Position numbers and translations under genes: made by a program. Shown here one piece after another: positions 17,172-25,477 of a stretch of 64,000 nt of DNA (within the stretch, counting starts at the first letter, position 1; each line of letters opens with the position of its first letter). The DNA is from Chryseobacterium bernardetii (GTDB taxonomy: Bacteria > Bacteroidota > Bacteroidia > Flavobacteriales > Weeksellaceae): assembly GCF_003815975.1 (NCBI RefSeq), contig NZ_CP033932.1:5127501-5191500 (forward strand), read 5' to 3'. The notes below the pieces were generated by a model that worked only from the letters and a program-made list of their open reading frames with translations, did no database searches and had not been told where the DNA came from.

Positions 17172-17600
17172 ATGTCATTTATCAAAATTTACGTTCACCT
17201 TGTTTTCTCAACAAGAAACAGAACTCCTTATCTTAATACATTTGATCTAAGAATAAAGATTTGGAAACACATCAAAGAATACGCTTCAGAAAAAGGAATA
17301 TTCTTAGACATGATTAATGGATATTCAGACCATTGTCATTGTTTGATTTCCTTAGGTTCCAATCAAAATATAGAAAAAGTTGTACAATTATTGAAGGGAG
17401 AATCTTCATATTGGATCAATAAACATCATCTTACGAAAGATAAATTCTCATGGCAAGATGAATACTTTGCGGTCTCTGTTTCCGAAACAAAATTAGATGC
17501 GGTAAGGAATTATATTAAAAATCAGGAAAAGCATCATCAGAAAAAGAGCTTTACAGAGGAATATCATGAATTTATTGAAAAATATAATTTTAAAATGTAG
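17172..17600 (+). CDS. IS200-like Y1 transposase (RAYT)
   Basis: 142 residues, single-domain HUH transposase. Start MSFIKIYVHLVFSTRNRTPYL is the typical Y1 strand. The HUH metal motif is His54-Cys-His56 (SDHCHCLI), and the catalytic Tyr is Tyr114 in RNYIKNQEKHH. W95/Q96 (FSWQDEYFAVSVS) are also family-typical. All catalytic residues are present and the frame is intact, so it may be active. Such enzymes cut single-stranded DNA at REP hairpins and are usually single-copy, mobilising REPs rather than themselves. Confidence 0.92.
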   Translation: MSFIKIYVHLVFSTRNRTPYLNTFDLRIKIWKHIKEYASEKGIFLDMINGYSDHCHCLISLGSNQNIEKVVQLLKGESSYWINKHHLTKDKFSWQDEYFAVSVSETKLDAVRNYIKNQEKHHQKKSFTEEYHEFIEKYNFKM

Positions 17601-17768
17601 GTTTTAGCTAAAGCCAGATGGAATTTTTATGTATTGTTGAATGGACTAAGGCCCATTCCTATTGAATTTGATAGATAACGTAAAATGATTATAATACATC
17701 AATAGGGACGGGCTTTAGCCCGTCTTTTAAATTTTATACCAATCCATTAGCTTTAGCTAAAAAACTTA
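17601..17768. repeat. Right REP/BIME-like inverted repeat (shortened)
   Basis: Outer arms GTTTTAGCTAAAGCCAGATGGA (17601-17622; split here for reading) and TCCATTAGCTTTAGCTAAAA face each other. Inside are ATGGACTAAGGCCCAT and a perfect GACGGGCT-TT-AGCCCGTC hairpin (17707-17724). Compared with the left copy, about 60 bases between AAAATGAT and TATAATACATC are missing; the rest aligns closely. Confidence 0.88.
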
Positions 17769-17864
17769 AAAACGCACTAACACACCATCCATTTTGCCCC
17801 TAATTTTTTGTTTAAAATTCACAGATTCTCTACCTTTATCCACTGTTTTGAATGTATATAAAAT

Positions 17865-18413
17865 ATGGAACCTATTATTGAAATATTAAAGTCCGGCGGA
17901 ACAATTCTTTATCCTACAGATACCATTTGGGGAATTGGATGTGATGCCACCAATATAGAAGCTGTCAATAAAATTTTTGACATCAAAAAACGTGAGAAAA
18001 ACAAATCGATGATCATTCTGGTAGAGTCTGAAAAAAGGCTTCAGGATCTGGTTGATGTCCCTGAAATGGCTTGGGAAATTATTGATTTAAGCGAAAAACC
18101 GGTGACCATTGTTTATGAAAACCCTAGAGGGCTGCCTAAAGAATTGCTTGCTGAAGACGGCAGCATCGGAATCAGATTGGTAAAGAATGATTTCTGTAAA
18201 AAACTGATCACTAAACTGAATAAACCTTTGGTTTCTACTTCTGCTAATTTCAGCGGCGATAAAAGCCCGTTGAAGTTTTCGGATATTTCCCCGGAAATCA
18301 TTAGCCTTGTAGATTATGCTGTGGAGGAAGACAGGGATAAAGTTTCAAAATACTCAGGATCTTCCGTCATTAAAATATGGGATGATAACAGGATAAAAGT
18401 TCTTAGAGAATAA
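17865..18413 (+). CDS. Sua5/YciO/YrdC family threonylcarbamoyl-AMP synthase
   Basis: 182 residues. Forms threonylcarbamoyl-AMP from threonine, bicarbonate and ATP for the t6A37 modification of ANN-decoding tRNAs. YrdC features: YPTDTIWGIGCDA, KKREKNKSMIILV, SIGIRLVKNDFCK and the nucleotide-binding STSANFSG. It lacks the extra C-terminal Sua5 domain, so it resembles TsaC. YciO-type paralogs look alike, so the exact enzyme is not certain. Confidence 0.88.
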   Translation: MEPIIEILKSGGTILYPTDTIWGIGCDATNIEAVNKIFDIKKREKNKSMIILVESEKRLQDLVDVPEMAWEIIDLSEKPVTIVYENPRGLPKELLAEDGSIGIRLVKNDFCKKLITKLNKPLVSTSANFSGDKSPLKFSDISPEIISLVDYAVEEDRDKVSKYSGSSVIKIWDDNRIKVLRE

Positions 18414-18486
18414 AAATACGGTAGTAACCTGTTTATTTTTTAGAGTCTTGTCTGTGTATATCGGCAGGATTTCTTTTTTTTAATTC

Positions 18487-18494
18487 TATCTTTG
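18487..18494 (+). promoter_or_regulatory. -7 promoter element for the SnoaL-like gene
   Basis: TATCTTTG, 28 bases before the ATG at 18522; no good -33 partner. It overlaps the earlier in-frame start at 18492, arguing against that start. Confidence 0.4.
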
Positions 18495-18521
18495 CAAAAT
18501 CCAACTCTTAAAATACATGCT

Positions 18522-18866
18522 ATGAATCATCAAGAATTCGCTCAAATGTGGGTAAATGCCTGGAACTCTCATGATTTAGAGGACATCCTTTCCCATTATT
18601 CTGACGATATTGAGATTACTACGCCCATGATTGCCATGGCCACCGGAGGAAAAGAAAGTTCTTTAAAGGGAAAAGATGCCGTTCGTGAATACTGGAGAAA
18701 GGCTCTGGATAAATTTCCGGATCTGCACTTCAATCTGATCCATTCAACAGAAGGAGTAGGTTCTGTAGCATTATTTTATAAGTCTATCATGGATAAACAC
18801 GCTGTAGAGGTGATGTTTTTTAATGAAGAGGAAAAAATAAGTAAAATGTACGCTCATTACGACTAA
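18522..18866 (+). CDS. SnoaL/NTF2-like protein
   Basis: 114 residues from the ATG at 18522. Small cone-shaped NTF2-like fold: NHQEFAQMWVNAWNSHDLEDILSHYSDDIE start, then KGKDAVREYWRKALDKFPDLHF, and VEVMFFNEEEKISKMYAHYD at the end. Members are ketosteroid-isomerase-like enzymes or ligand-binding proteins. No neighbour points to a substrate. Confidence 0.85.
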   Translation: MNHQEFAQMWVNAWNSHDLEDILSHYSDDIEITTPMIAMATGGKESSLKGKDAVREYWRKALDKFPDLHFNLIHSTEGVGSVALFYKSIMDKHAVEVMFFNEEEKISKMYAHYD

Positions 18867-18903
18867 TGACCGGCATTGGTAGAAATTGACGCTATTATAA
18901 ACG

Positions 18904-20325
18904 ATGAAAATTAATCTTACTCAAAATAAGAATTTAAAACTTTTTAAAATAATTTCTGAAGCTGCAGAAAGGAATAATCAGTCTGTATACATTGTTGGTG
19001 GATACGTTCGCGATCTCCTGATGAAGAGAAAGGCTTCTACAGATATTGACTTTGTAACTGAACAGAGCGGTATTGAACTGGCTCAAAATGTAGCCCAGGA
19101 TATTGATCCTAAATTAAAAGTTTCTGTATTTAAAACCTATGGAACAGCCATGATCAAATATAAAGATCTTGAGCTGGAATTTGTAGGTGCCAGAAAGGAA
19201 AGCTATACGGAGAACAGCCGAAAGCCTGAAGTAGAAGGCGGAACATTGGAAGATGATCAGAAGAGAAGAGATTTTACCATTAATGCAATGGCCATTTCTT
19301 TGAATAAAGATAATTTCGGAGAGCTGATTGATCCATTCAACGGTATTGAAGACCTTGAAAAAGAAATCTTAAGAACTCCTTTGGAACCTGCTCAGACCTA
19401 TTCTGATGACCCATTGAGAATGATGAGAGCTGTAAGATTTGCATCCACTCTAAGCTTCACTATTGAAGAAAACTCTTTGGAGGCGATTAAGCAGGAAGCA
19501 GAAAGAATCAAAATTGTTTCGATGGAAAGAATCATGGTGGAATTCAATAAGATCATGCTTTCTGAGAAACCTTCCGTAGGCTTAAAATTAATGGAACAAA
19601 CAGGACTTCTAAAGCTTGTTATTCCTGAATTAATCGAATTGAAAGGAATAGAAGAAGTGGAAGGCCAAACTCACAAAGATAATTTCTACCATACTCTTGA
19701 AGTAGTAGATAATATTTCTTTGAATACCGATAATCTCTGGCTGCGTTGGGCTGCATTACTTCACGATATAGGAAAAGCCCCTACGAAGAAATTTGTGGAA
19801 GGAACAGGATGGACATTCCATGGACATGAATTTTTAGGTTCTAAAATGGTAAAAGCGCTTTTCCAAAGATTAAAATTACCTTTGGGAAGTGATATGAAAT
19901 ATGTTCAGAAGATGGTAAAGCTTTCTTCCAGACCTATTGCCTTGATTACAGATGATGCCTCAGACTCTGCTTTAAGAAGGCTTTTATTTGATGCCGGAGA
20001 AGATCTTGAAGATTTATTTACTCTTTGTAAGGCAGATATCACCACCAAAAACTCAAGAAAGCAGGAGAAATTCAAGAAAAACTTTGAATATGTAGCGGTA
20101 AAGATCAAAGAAGTAGAAGAAAAAGATCAGGTAAGAAACTTCCAGCCTCCTATTACCGGAGAAGAGATCATGAAGATGTTTAACCTTCAGCCGGGACGTG
20201 AAATTGGTATTTTAAAGGAAAAGGTGAAAGAAGCCATTCTTGAAGGTGAAATTCCAAATGAAAAGGAAGAAGCTACAAAGTTTGTTATTGCTGAAGCAGA
20301 AAAGTTAGGATTAAAATTAAACTAA
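18904..20325 (+). CDS. CCA-adding-type tRNA nucleotidyltransferase with HD domain
   Basis: 473 residues. Class II nucleotidyltransferase head: VYIVGGYVRDLLMKRKASTDIDFV with the catalytic Asp pair (DID), the RRDFTINAMA segment, ERIMVEFNKIM neck, then an HD hydrolase domain (WAALLHDIGKAPTK). The C-terminal RNA-binding helices include PPITGEEIMKMFNLQPG. The role is adding or repairing the CCA end of tRNAs; poly(A) polymerase is the paralogous alternative. The HD domain suggests extra phosphatase/phosphodiesterase activity. A terminator follows 22 bases after the stop. Confidence 0.9.
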   Translation: MKINLTQNKNLKLFKIISEAAERNNQSVYIVGGYVRDLLMKRKASTDIDFVTEQSGIELAQNVAQDIDPKLKVSVFKTYGTAMIKYKDLELEFVGARKESYTENSRKPEVEGGTLEDDQKRRDFTINAMAISLNKDNFGELIDPFNGIEDLEKEILRTPLEPAQTYSDDPLRMMRAVRFASTLSFTIEENSLEAIKQEAERIKIVSMERIMVEFNKIMLSEKPSVGLKLMEQTGLLKLVIPELIELKGIEEVEGQTHKDNFYHTLEVVDNISLNTDNLWLRWAALLHDIGKAPTKKFVEGTGWTFHGHEFLGSKMVKALFQRLKLPLGSDMKYVQKMVKLSSRPIALITDDASDSALRRLLFDAGEDLEDLFTLCKADITTKNSRKQEKFKKNFEYVAVKIKEVEEKDQVRNFQPPITGEEIMKMFNLQPGREIGILKEKVKEAILEGEIPNEKEEATKFVIAEAEKLGLKLN

Positions 20326-20347
20326 TTTTCACTCAATAGAAAAAGCC

Positions 20348-20374
20348 AAGCTGGATATTTTATCCAGCTTTTTT
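20348..20374 (+). terminator. Terminator after the CCA-adding enzyme gene
   Basis: Stem AAGCTGGAT / ATCCAGCTT with an ATTTT loop, followed by TTTTTT. Confidence 0.85.
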
Positions 20375-20401
20375 AATGCTATAATAATTTATATAACAAA
20401 G

Positions 20402-20428
20402 CCGGGCGGGTTCTAAGAACCCGCCCGG
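20402..20428 (-). terminator. Terminator of the B12-uptake operon
   Basis: Very GC-rich perfect stem CCGGGCGGGTTC / GAACCCGCCCGG with a 3-base loop. On the minus strand it has Ts before and CTTTGTT after; 58 bases past the lipoprotein stop. Confidence 0.8.
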
Positions 20429-20485
20429 AAAAAAACACAAATGATGAAAAAATAAAAAATTATATACGCCGAAGTGTATTATACT

Positions 20486-21529
20486 TTAGTTCCAGTATAC
20501 TGAATTAGAAGCTATACCTGCTGAAAAAGTTTTAATAATATCTCCAGATGTATTATAAACAACAATCTTACTGTCCTGCTTAAATCCATTTGCATCAGAA
20601 GTAAAGATCAGATCTTTTACTACACTGAACCCATAAAGATCAGAATATGGATCAGAGCTACTTGCAACAGTAAATAAAGGTGAAGTAGGCACTGTTCCTA
20701 ACTTCATATCCATAGTATAAACACTTTTACCTGAGCTGAAATAGAATTTATTGTTCGAGATCTCCAGGTTCTTGGCATCAGCAATTCCTGTTAAGGTAAT
20801 CGTTTTTATAATATCACCCGTACTTGAGATCTGATAGATATAAGAATCCGTAGTTCCAGCTGCAATAGCATAAACATTCTGATTATTTGAAATGATTTTA
20901 TTGATATTTCCGTTTACAGAAAAGGTCTTCTGAATCTCATTGGTAGTTGTATTAATAAGTGTAATATTGTTTCCATATCCAAACGAAGCATTCTGTACAA
21001 AGATATTATTACCTGCTTCTACGATTCTCTCAACAGTATCTGAAAAAGGAATTTTTTTAATAAGAGAATTGTCTGAAACTTTATAAACACTTACAAATTT
21101 ATCTCCCTGGTATTTATCATTAGTTACATAAATATTATTGTTTGCAAAAGCCATATAACGAGGCTGATTAAGCCCGGATGTAATTTCACCAGCTGCTTTA
21201 AAATTATAACGGTTTACAATCTGAATCTTATTTGAGTTGTTTAATAATAAATAGGCATTGTTACCATTGAAAGCAATCATCTGCAGAACATCTCCTAATT
21301 TCCCTCCATTATTGAATGAGAAAATATTATCCTGTTTAAGGCTTAGATCTGAAGTTACAAAAGTTACTTCAGCATTTGGAGTACCATATTTTCCTTCGTT
21401 TGCAATCAGAAATCCATTGGCGTAATCAATTCTAGGCTGTAATTCATCACTACTGTCGGTGCTACATGATGCAACACCTAAAAGAAGTACGAAAGCAAAA
21501 AGAAGATGTAAAAGTTTGTTTAGTTTCAT
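20486..21529 (-). CDS. Beta-propeller surface lipoprotein, probable B12-capture partner (BtuG-like)
   Basis: 347 residues. Lipoprotein signal MKLNKLLHLLFAFVLLLGVASC with Cys22. The rest is a chain of propeller blades (YncE/DUF5074-like): repeated GN.IYV.ND / NNIFVQN / NNKFYFSSGKSVYTMD motifs. It lies 5 bases after a BtuB-like receptor controlled by a cobalamin riboswitch. In Bacteroides, propeller lipoprotein BtuG covers BtuB and binds B12 extremely tightly; a similar role is inferred from context, not proven by sequence. Confidence 0.75.
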   Translation of the reverse strand: MKLNKLLHLLFAFVLLLGVASCSTDSSDELQPRIDYANGFLIANEGKYGTPNAEVTFVTSDLSLKQDNIFSFNNGGKLGDVLQMIAFNGNNAYLLLNNSNKIQIVNRYNFKAAGEITSGLNQPRYMAFANNNIYVTNDKYQGDKFVSVYKVSDNSLIKKIPFSDTVERIVEAGNNIFVQNASFGYGNNITLINTTTNEIQKTFSVNGNINKIISNNQNVYAIAAGTTDSYIYQISSTGDIIKTITLTGIADAKNLEISNNKFYFSSGKSVYTMDMKLGTVPTSPLFTVASSSDPYSDLYGFSVVKDLIFTSDANGFKQDSKIVVYNTSGDIIKTFSAGIASNSVYWN

Positions 21530-21534
21530 ATGAT

Positions 21535-23370
21535 TTAAAAATTAATTGTTACGTAAATACTATAATTTCTTTTCGGCATTGGATAATCAAATACTGTTTG
21601 ATACACAATATTTGTAAGATTATTTACCTTAAATCCTAAAGTATTTTTTTTAAAAATATTTGCAGAAACACCTGCATTTAAAATAAAATAAGGATCTAAT
21701 GCCACAGATCTTTTTTCATCTGCAGTGGTATAAGTGAGTCCATTAACAAGTCCTTGAGCATAGATTTTAAGAAAATCAAATGTATAATCTATAGAACCTG
21801 TAGCTTTATGTAAAGGAACATACATCATTTGCTTGTTAGTTTCTTTATTTACAGATTTTGAATAGGTATATCCAGCATTGATCTTTAGACTATGTCTGCC
21901 AAAATTTTTATTCCAGGTAATATTGGATTCCAATCCATAAAATTCGGCTTTATAGGTATTAAAAGGAGCCCAATATCCGTAAGATGTAGGAAGCCAGCTA
22001 ATATAATTTTTAATATCCATATAATATGGGCTGAGAATAATTTTAAAATCTCCAAAATTAAACTCGTGATCCATATCTATATTGGAAGAAGTTTCAGGCT
22101 GTAAATCCAAATTGCCTCCAGGTTTCCAATAAAGATCATTAAAAGTAGGATATCTGAAGTTTTTTGAAAAACTGCCGCCTATATGATACCATTTCAAAAC
22201 GTTCCATTTTCCTGAAAAAGAATACATAACCGGAGAAGAAATATCCTCTACAAAGTCTTTTTTTATTCCGGCTTCAAAGCGTAAATCTTTAAAAGCAAAA
22301 TACCTTACCATTCCGGCTAAAGAAACTACATTCCGGCTAATATTACCTATATCATAACCTTCAGCTTTATTAACTTGAAACTCTCCGATTGCATTAATAT
22401 TAATCTTCGGAGTTATGAAATAATTAAAGTCGTTTTTAAATATATAATTCTTTCCCTCAGCCCCAGTTGATTTAAGCAAATAGATATCTGGAAAATACTG
22501 GTAATTATCTTCAGTATAAGCAGCCTTTAAACTATTTGAAAAATTAGTTTTATTAATATCCCACGAAATCAGGCTTCGCAAAGTATTAGCTTTATACTTT
22601 GTTCTGTTACCATTTTCCTCGTAAATTATATAATGCTGTGAAGCATCAAATATCTGGCTTTGCCACGAAATAGTCTGAGCATCAGTAATTTTATAAGCTG
22701 CACCAATATTAAAGGTTGTATTATAGTATCTTCCATTGATATTTTTAAATGGAGTTGTACCCACTACAAATTCCGGCACCTCATAATCATTTGCACTTAC
22801 AGCATAATTTGCAGAAGTCTTAAAGCTAAATTTTTCATTACTGTAAGAACTTTTAACAAAATTATTATAAGTACCAAAAGAAGCTGCTTCTGAAAATAGA
22901 GATCCGTGAAACCCTTTATTAAAATCAAGGATATTGTTCAGGTGAATACTGCCACCAATAGCACCTGAGCCATAAGTAACACTTCCCCCGCCTGCTTTTA
23001 CTCCAATCTGGTCATATCCGAATAAGGCAATATTGTTGATATCTCCTTGACCCAAAAAATTGGAGTTAATATTAATTCCGTTCCAGACAAAAGCAGTCTG
23101 ATTAGCTGAAGTTCCTCTAAATGATGGTGAAGAAACAGCACCACGTCCGTTTTCTTTAATATAAATGGAAGATTGAAACCTCAACAGCTCTGAAAGATTA
23201 CTGGAGTTCTTTTCAACATCTTCAGTATTAATGATTTTCACAGGATGAAACTGTTTCACTTTGTTCATCTGGCTGTCGAAAATATAAATAGTATCAACAG
23301 CTTTCTCCTGTGCGGAAAGAAAGCAGCCATAAGATGACAAAAACAGTACTAGAAATCTTTTTATATTCAT
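21535..23370 (-). CDS. btuB: TonB-dependent cobalamin receptor (BtuB-like)
   Basis: 611 residues: signal peptide ending SYGCFLSAQ, plug domain (about 40-150; NLSELLRFQSSIYIKENGRG, SPSFRGTSANQTAFVWNG, GSVTYGSGAIGGSIHL) and a 22-strand barrel ending in YSIYVTINF with terminal Phe. No CarboxypepD-like N-terminal extension. A cobalamin riboswitch lies directly upstream, so the ligand is very probably vitamin B12 or another corrinoid. Cotranscribed with the propeller lipoprotein. Outer-membrane, energised by TonB-ExbBD encoded elsewhere. Confidence 0.88.
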   Translation of the reverse strand: MNIKRFLVLFLSSYGCFLSAQEKAVDTIYIFDSQMNKVKQFHPVKIINTEDVEKNSSNLSELLRFQSSIYIKENGRGAVSSPSFRGTSANQTAFVWNGININSNFLGQGDINNIALFGYDQIGVKAGGGSVTYGSGAIGGSIHLNNILDFNKGFHGSLFSEAASFGTYNNFVKSSYSNEKFSFKTSANYAVSANDYEVPEFVVGTTPFKNINGRYYNTTFNIGAAYKITDAQTISWQSQIFDASQHYIIYEENGNRTKYKANTLRSLISWDINKTNFSNSLKAAYTEDNYQYFPDIYLLKSTGAEGKNYIFKNDFNYFITPKININAIGEFQVNKAEGYDIGNISRNVVSLAGMVRYFAFKDLRFEAGIKKDFVEDISSPVMYSFSGKWNVLKWYHIGGSFSKNFRYPTFNDLYWKPGGNLDLQPETSSNIDMDHEFNFGDFKIILSPYYMDIKNYISWLPTSYGYWAPFNTYKAEFYGLESNITWNKNFGRHSLKINAGYTYSKSVNKETNKQMMYVPLHKATGSIDYTFDFLKIYAQGLVNGLTYTTADEKRSVALDPYFILNAGVSANIFKKNTLGFKVNNLTNIVYQTVFDYPMPKRNYSIYVTINF

Positions 23371-23409
23371 ATCATTCTACTTTTCCTCCGAAAGCAATAT
23401 GTTTTTTGA

Positions 23410-23570
23410 TTATTATTCTGGCAGGTCTCCTGACTTTCGCTTTCTGTGCCTTCCCGTTTATACAGTGGCTGTGTACAGAAACTTTTATTGCGATTTACAG
23501 TTGCGGGGACAGTTTGGGAGTTTCACCCAATTCCCTTTTCATTCCAATATACTGGAAACCAAAATTTTTG
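23410..23570 (-). ncRNA. Cobalamin (B12) riboswitch
   Basis: In the 5' leader of btuB on the minus strand. The conserved core reads GGGTGAAACTCCC, then CTGTCCCCGCAACTGTAA (about 23495-23512), then AAAGCGAAAGTC and the B12 box GTCAGGAGACCTGCC (23420-23434). All are hallmark elements in the right order. The B12 box ends 50 bases before the btuB ATG, so B12 binding probably blocks translation or transcription of btuB and the lipoprotein gene. Confidence 0.95.
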
Positions 23571-23681
23571 CAAAGATAGTTTTTTAAATGTATTAGGCAA
23601 AAAATGAATTTTATGACTCAAAAAACCAAACCAGACCCTACTGGAAAATAGTTTCACAACCCTCATTACTTTGGTAAAATA

Positions 23682-23708
23682 AAAAACATTCCGGGAAGGA
23701 ATGTTTTT
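23682..23708 (-). terminator. Terminator of pafA
   Basis: Stem AAAAACATTCC / GGAATGTTTTT, T-rich after on the minus strand; 20 bases past the pafA stop and before the riboswitch. Confidence 0.8.
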
Positions 23709-23727
23709 TCTATATATGTTATTCAGC

Positions 23728-25374
23728 TTATTTACCCATAACTTCAGTAATTGGATTTCCAACATTTCCGCTTGGAAACTGGATTTTCAGTAATGAAGAA
23801 ACCGTAGGCGCAATATCTGTCATGTGATAAGGCTTATTGCTTTCTCCCTGCTGAACTCCCCACCCCATAAAGATTAATGGGATATGTGAGTCATAAGAAT
23901 TCCAAACACTGTGTGTAGTTCCTGTTTTAGAATATGGCGGCAGCATAGAATCATGAGATATCAATTGAATATCTCCGCTTCTCTGTCTGTTGATTCCGTT
24001 AATAATTCTTTGTTTAATTGGCTCAGGAATACTTGATTCAGCAACTTTATCTACAGAAACCGCATATAAAACAGTAGGATCTTTTTCCAGTTCTTTAACA
24101 GCAAAGTTTCTTACATCATCCAATTCAAGTTTACTGTCGGCCAACACTTTTCTGTCGAAATAAATCTGATAGTTATCAATCGCGTTGATTAATTTATCAG
24201 CCCCGAATTTATCTTTCAGTTTTTGATTAAGATTCTTTTCAGCATCTTCTCCAAAGAAACCTGTCGGAATTTTGTGCTCTTTTAAGAATCCTACAGAGTG
24301 TGCGCCACCGTGGTCTGCAGAAAGGAAAACGGTATACTCACCTTTACCAACCTTTGAATCCAGATAATTGAAAAATTGTGCTAAATCCTGATCTAATCTG
24401 ATATAAACATCTTCTACTTCAATAGAGTTCGGGCCAAATTTATGCCCTGCATAATCCGTAGAAGCTAAATTGATTGCTAAAAAGTCTGTAATATTATCAC
24501 CTCCCAATTTTTCTCCTTCCACAGAAGCTTCAGCCAACTTTAATGTGAGTGTATTTCCGAAAGGAGTATAGCGGATGTTGTCTTTTTTTGTCTGATAATC
24601 TTTTGCAAGATCATTGTAAGGGAATGTAGGTGTTTTGGCGCTTCCTAATAATCCTTCCCAAGGAGAATTGTCTGGTGCACTTTCTGTATATTGGCTGATC
24701 GGAAGTAAAGTATTCCAGCCGTTAGCAACCAGTTTTTCCGGTAAATTCTGAGAATTGAATGATTTTACCCATTGAGGAAGACCATTCATATACCATGTAC
24801 TTGTGATAAAGTTTCCTGTACTGTCATCAAACCAGAAAGCTCCGTTTGGCGTATGGCCTGCAGGAAGAATAGAAGCTCTGTCTTTTAAAGAAACCCCGAT
24901 TACTTTCCCCTGGAAATTTGTTGCCAGTCTCAATTCGTCCGTTACCGTTGTAGACCAAAGGTTTTTCGGAGAGTGGCTTCCCGTTTTTGTATTGGTTGTT
25001 CCTACTGGTTGAACACTGTCATCAGCAGTACAATATACGCCTTTACCTGTTTCTTTATCTGTCCAGTCGTTTCCGGCAATCCCGTGAATGGCAGGTACCG
25101 ATCCTGTATAAATACAAGTATGCCCCAAAGCAGTAATGGTAGGAACATAAGGAATATGTACATTATTTAAAGAATATCCTGTATTCAAAAGTCTTTTGAA
25201 ACCGTCATTTCCATATTTGTTGTAAAAACGGTATAAATAATCCCAACGCATCTGGTCTACTACCAGACCTACAACCAATTTAGGTCTTTCTAATTGAGAA
25301 TTTCTGTTCTTCTGCGCATTGATTGTAACTACGGACAAAAAAGTAGCTGCCGCAATTGAAATGTTCCTAAGCAT
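23728..25374 (-). CDS. pafA: Alkaline phosphatase PafA
   Basis: 548 residues, same size and architecture as the Elizabethkingia phosphate-irrepressible phosphatase. Signal peptide (MLRNISIAAATFLSVVTINAQ). Alkaline-phosphatase-superfamily zinc site: Asp40 in GLVVDQMRWDY, nucleophile Thr81 in PTITALGHT, the Asn at 102 (AGNDWT), Lys164/Arg166 in VSLKDRAS, then STDYAGHKFGP and SADHGGAHSVG metal ligands and a late His (GTTHSVWN). Hydrolyses phosphomonoesters in the periplasm. Numbering is two higher than published PafA residues as I recall them. Confidence 0.93.
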   Translation of the reverse strand: MLRNISIAAATFLSVVTINAQKNRNSQLERPKLVVGLVVDQMRWDYLYRFYNKYGNDGFKRLLNTGYSLNNVHIPYVPTITALGHTCIYTGSVPAIHGIAGNDWTDKETGKGVYCTADDSVQPVGTTNTKTGSHSPKNLWSTTVTDELRLATNFQGKVIGVSLKDRASILPAGHTPNGAFWFDDSTGNFITSTWYMNGLPQWVKSFNSQNLPEKLVANGWNTLLPISQYTESAPDNSPWEGLLGSAKTPTFPYNDLAKDYQTKKDNIRYTPFGNTLTLKLAEASVEGEKLGGDNITDFLAINLASTDYAGHKFGPNSIEVEDVYIRLDQDLAQFFNYLDSKVGKGEYTVFLSADHGGAHSVGFLKEHKIPTGFFGEDAEKNLNQKLKDKFGADKLINAIDNYQIYFDRKVLADSKLELDDVRNFAVKELEKDPTVLYAVSVDKVAESSIPEPIKQRIINGINRQRSGDIQLISHDSMLPPYSKTGTTHSVWNSYDSHIPLIFMGWGVQQGESNKPYHMTDIAPTVSSLLKIQFPSGNVGNPITEVMGK

Positions 25375-25396
25375 CCAAGTAAAATTTTATTGCTCA

Positions 25397-25404
25397 CAAA
25401 TTTA
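25397..25404 (-). promoter_or_regulatory. -7 promoter element for pafA
   Basis: TAAATTTG on the minus strand, 22 bases before the pafA ATG. No clear -33 TTTG. No Pho-box-like repeat is seen, in keeping with the constitutive expression described for this phosphatase. Confidence 0.4.
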
Positions 25405-25477
25405 GGGGTTTTGAATGTTTTAGAACATGAATTTTTATTTAAATTTGATCTTTATTCAACTCTCAACATAATTCACC

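Larger units (their letters stand above)
16905..17768. mobile_element. REP-RAYT element (IS200-like transposase with flanking palindromic repeats)
   Basis: One transposase gene flanked on both sides by related nested inverted repeats built from GGGCTAAAGCCC / GGGCTTTAGCCC cores. This is the layout of REP-associated tyrosine transposases (REPtrons). The right flank is a shortened version of the left one. The element lies between a DinB gene and a Sua5/YrdC gene and interrupts neither. Confidence 0.8.

Noticed and set aside
16905..17768. Repeated palindromic units as a CRISPR array
   Set aside because: Only a few units, nested and inverted rather than direct, no regular spacers, and no cas genes in the window.
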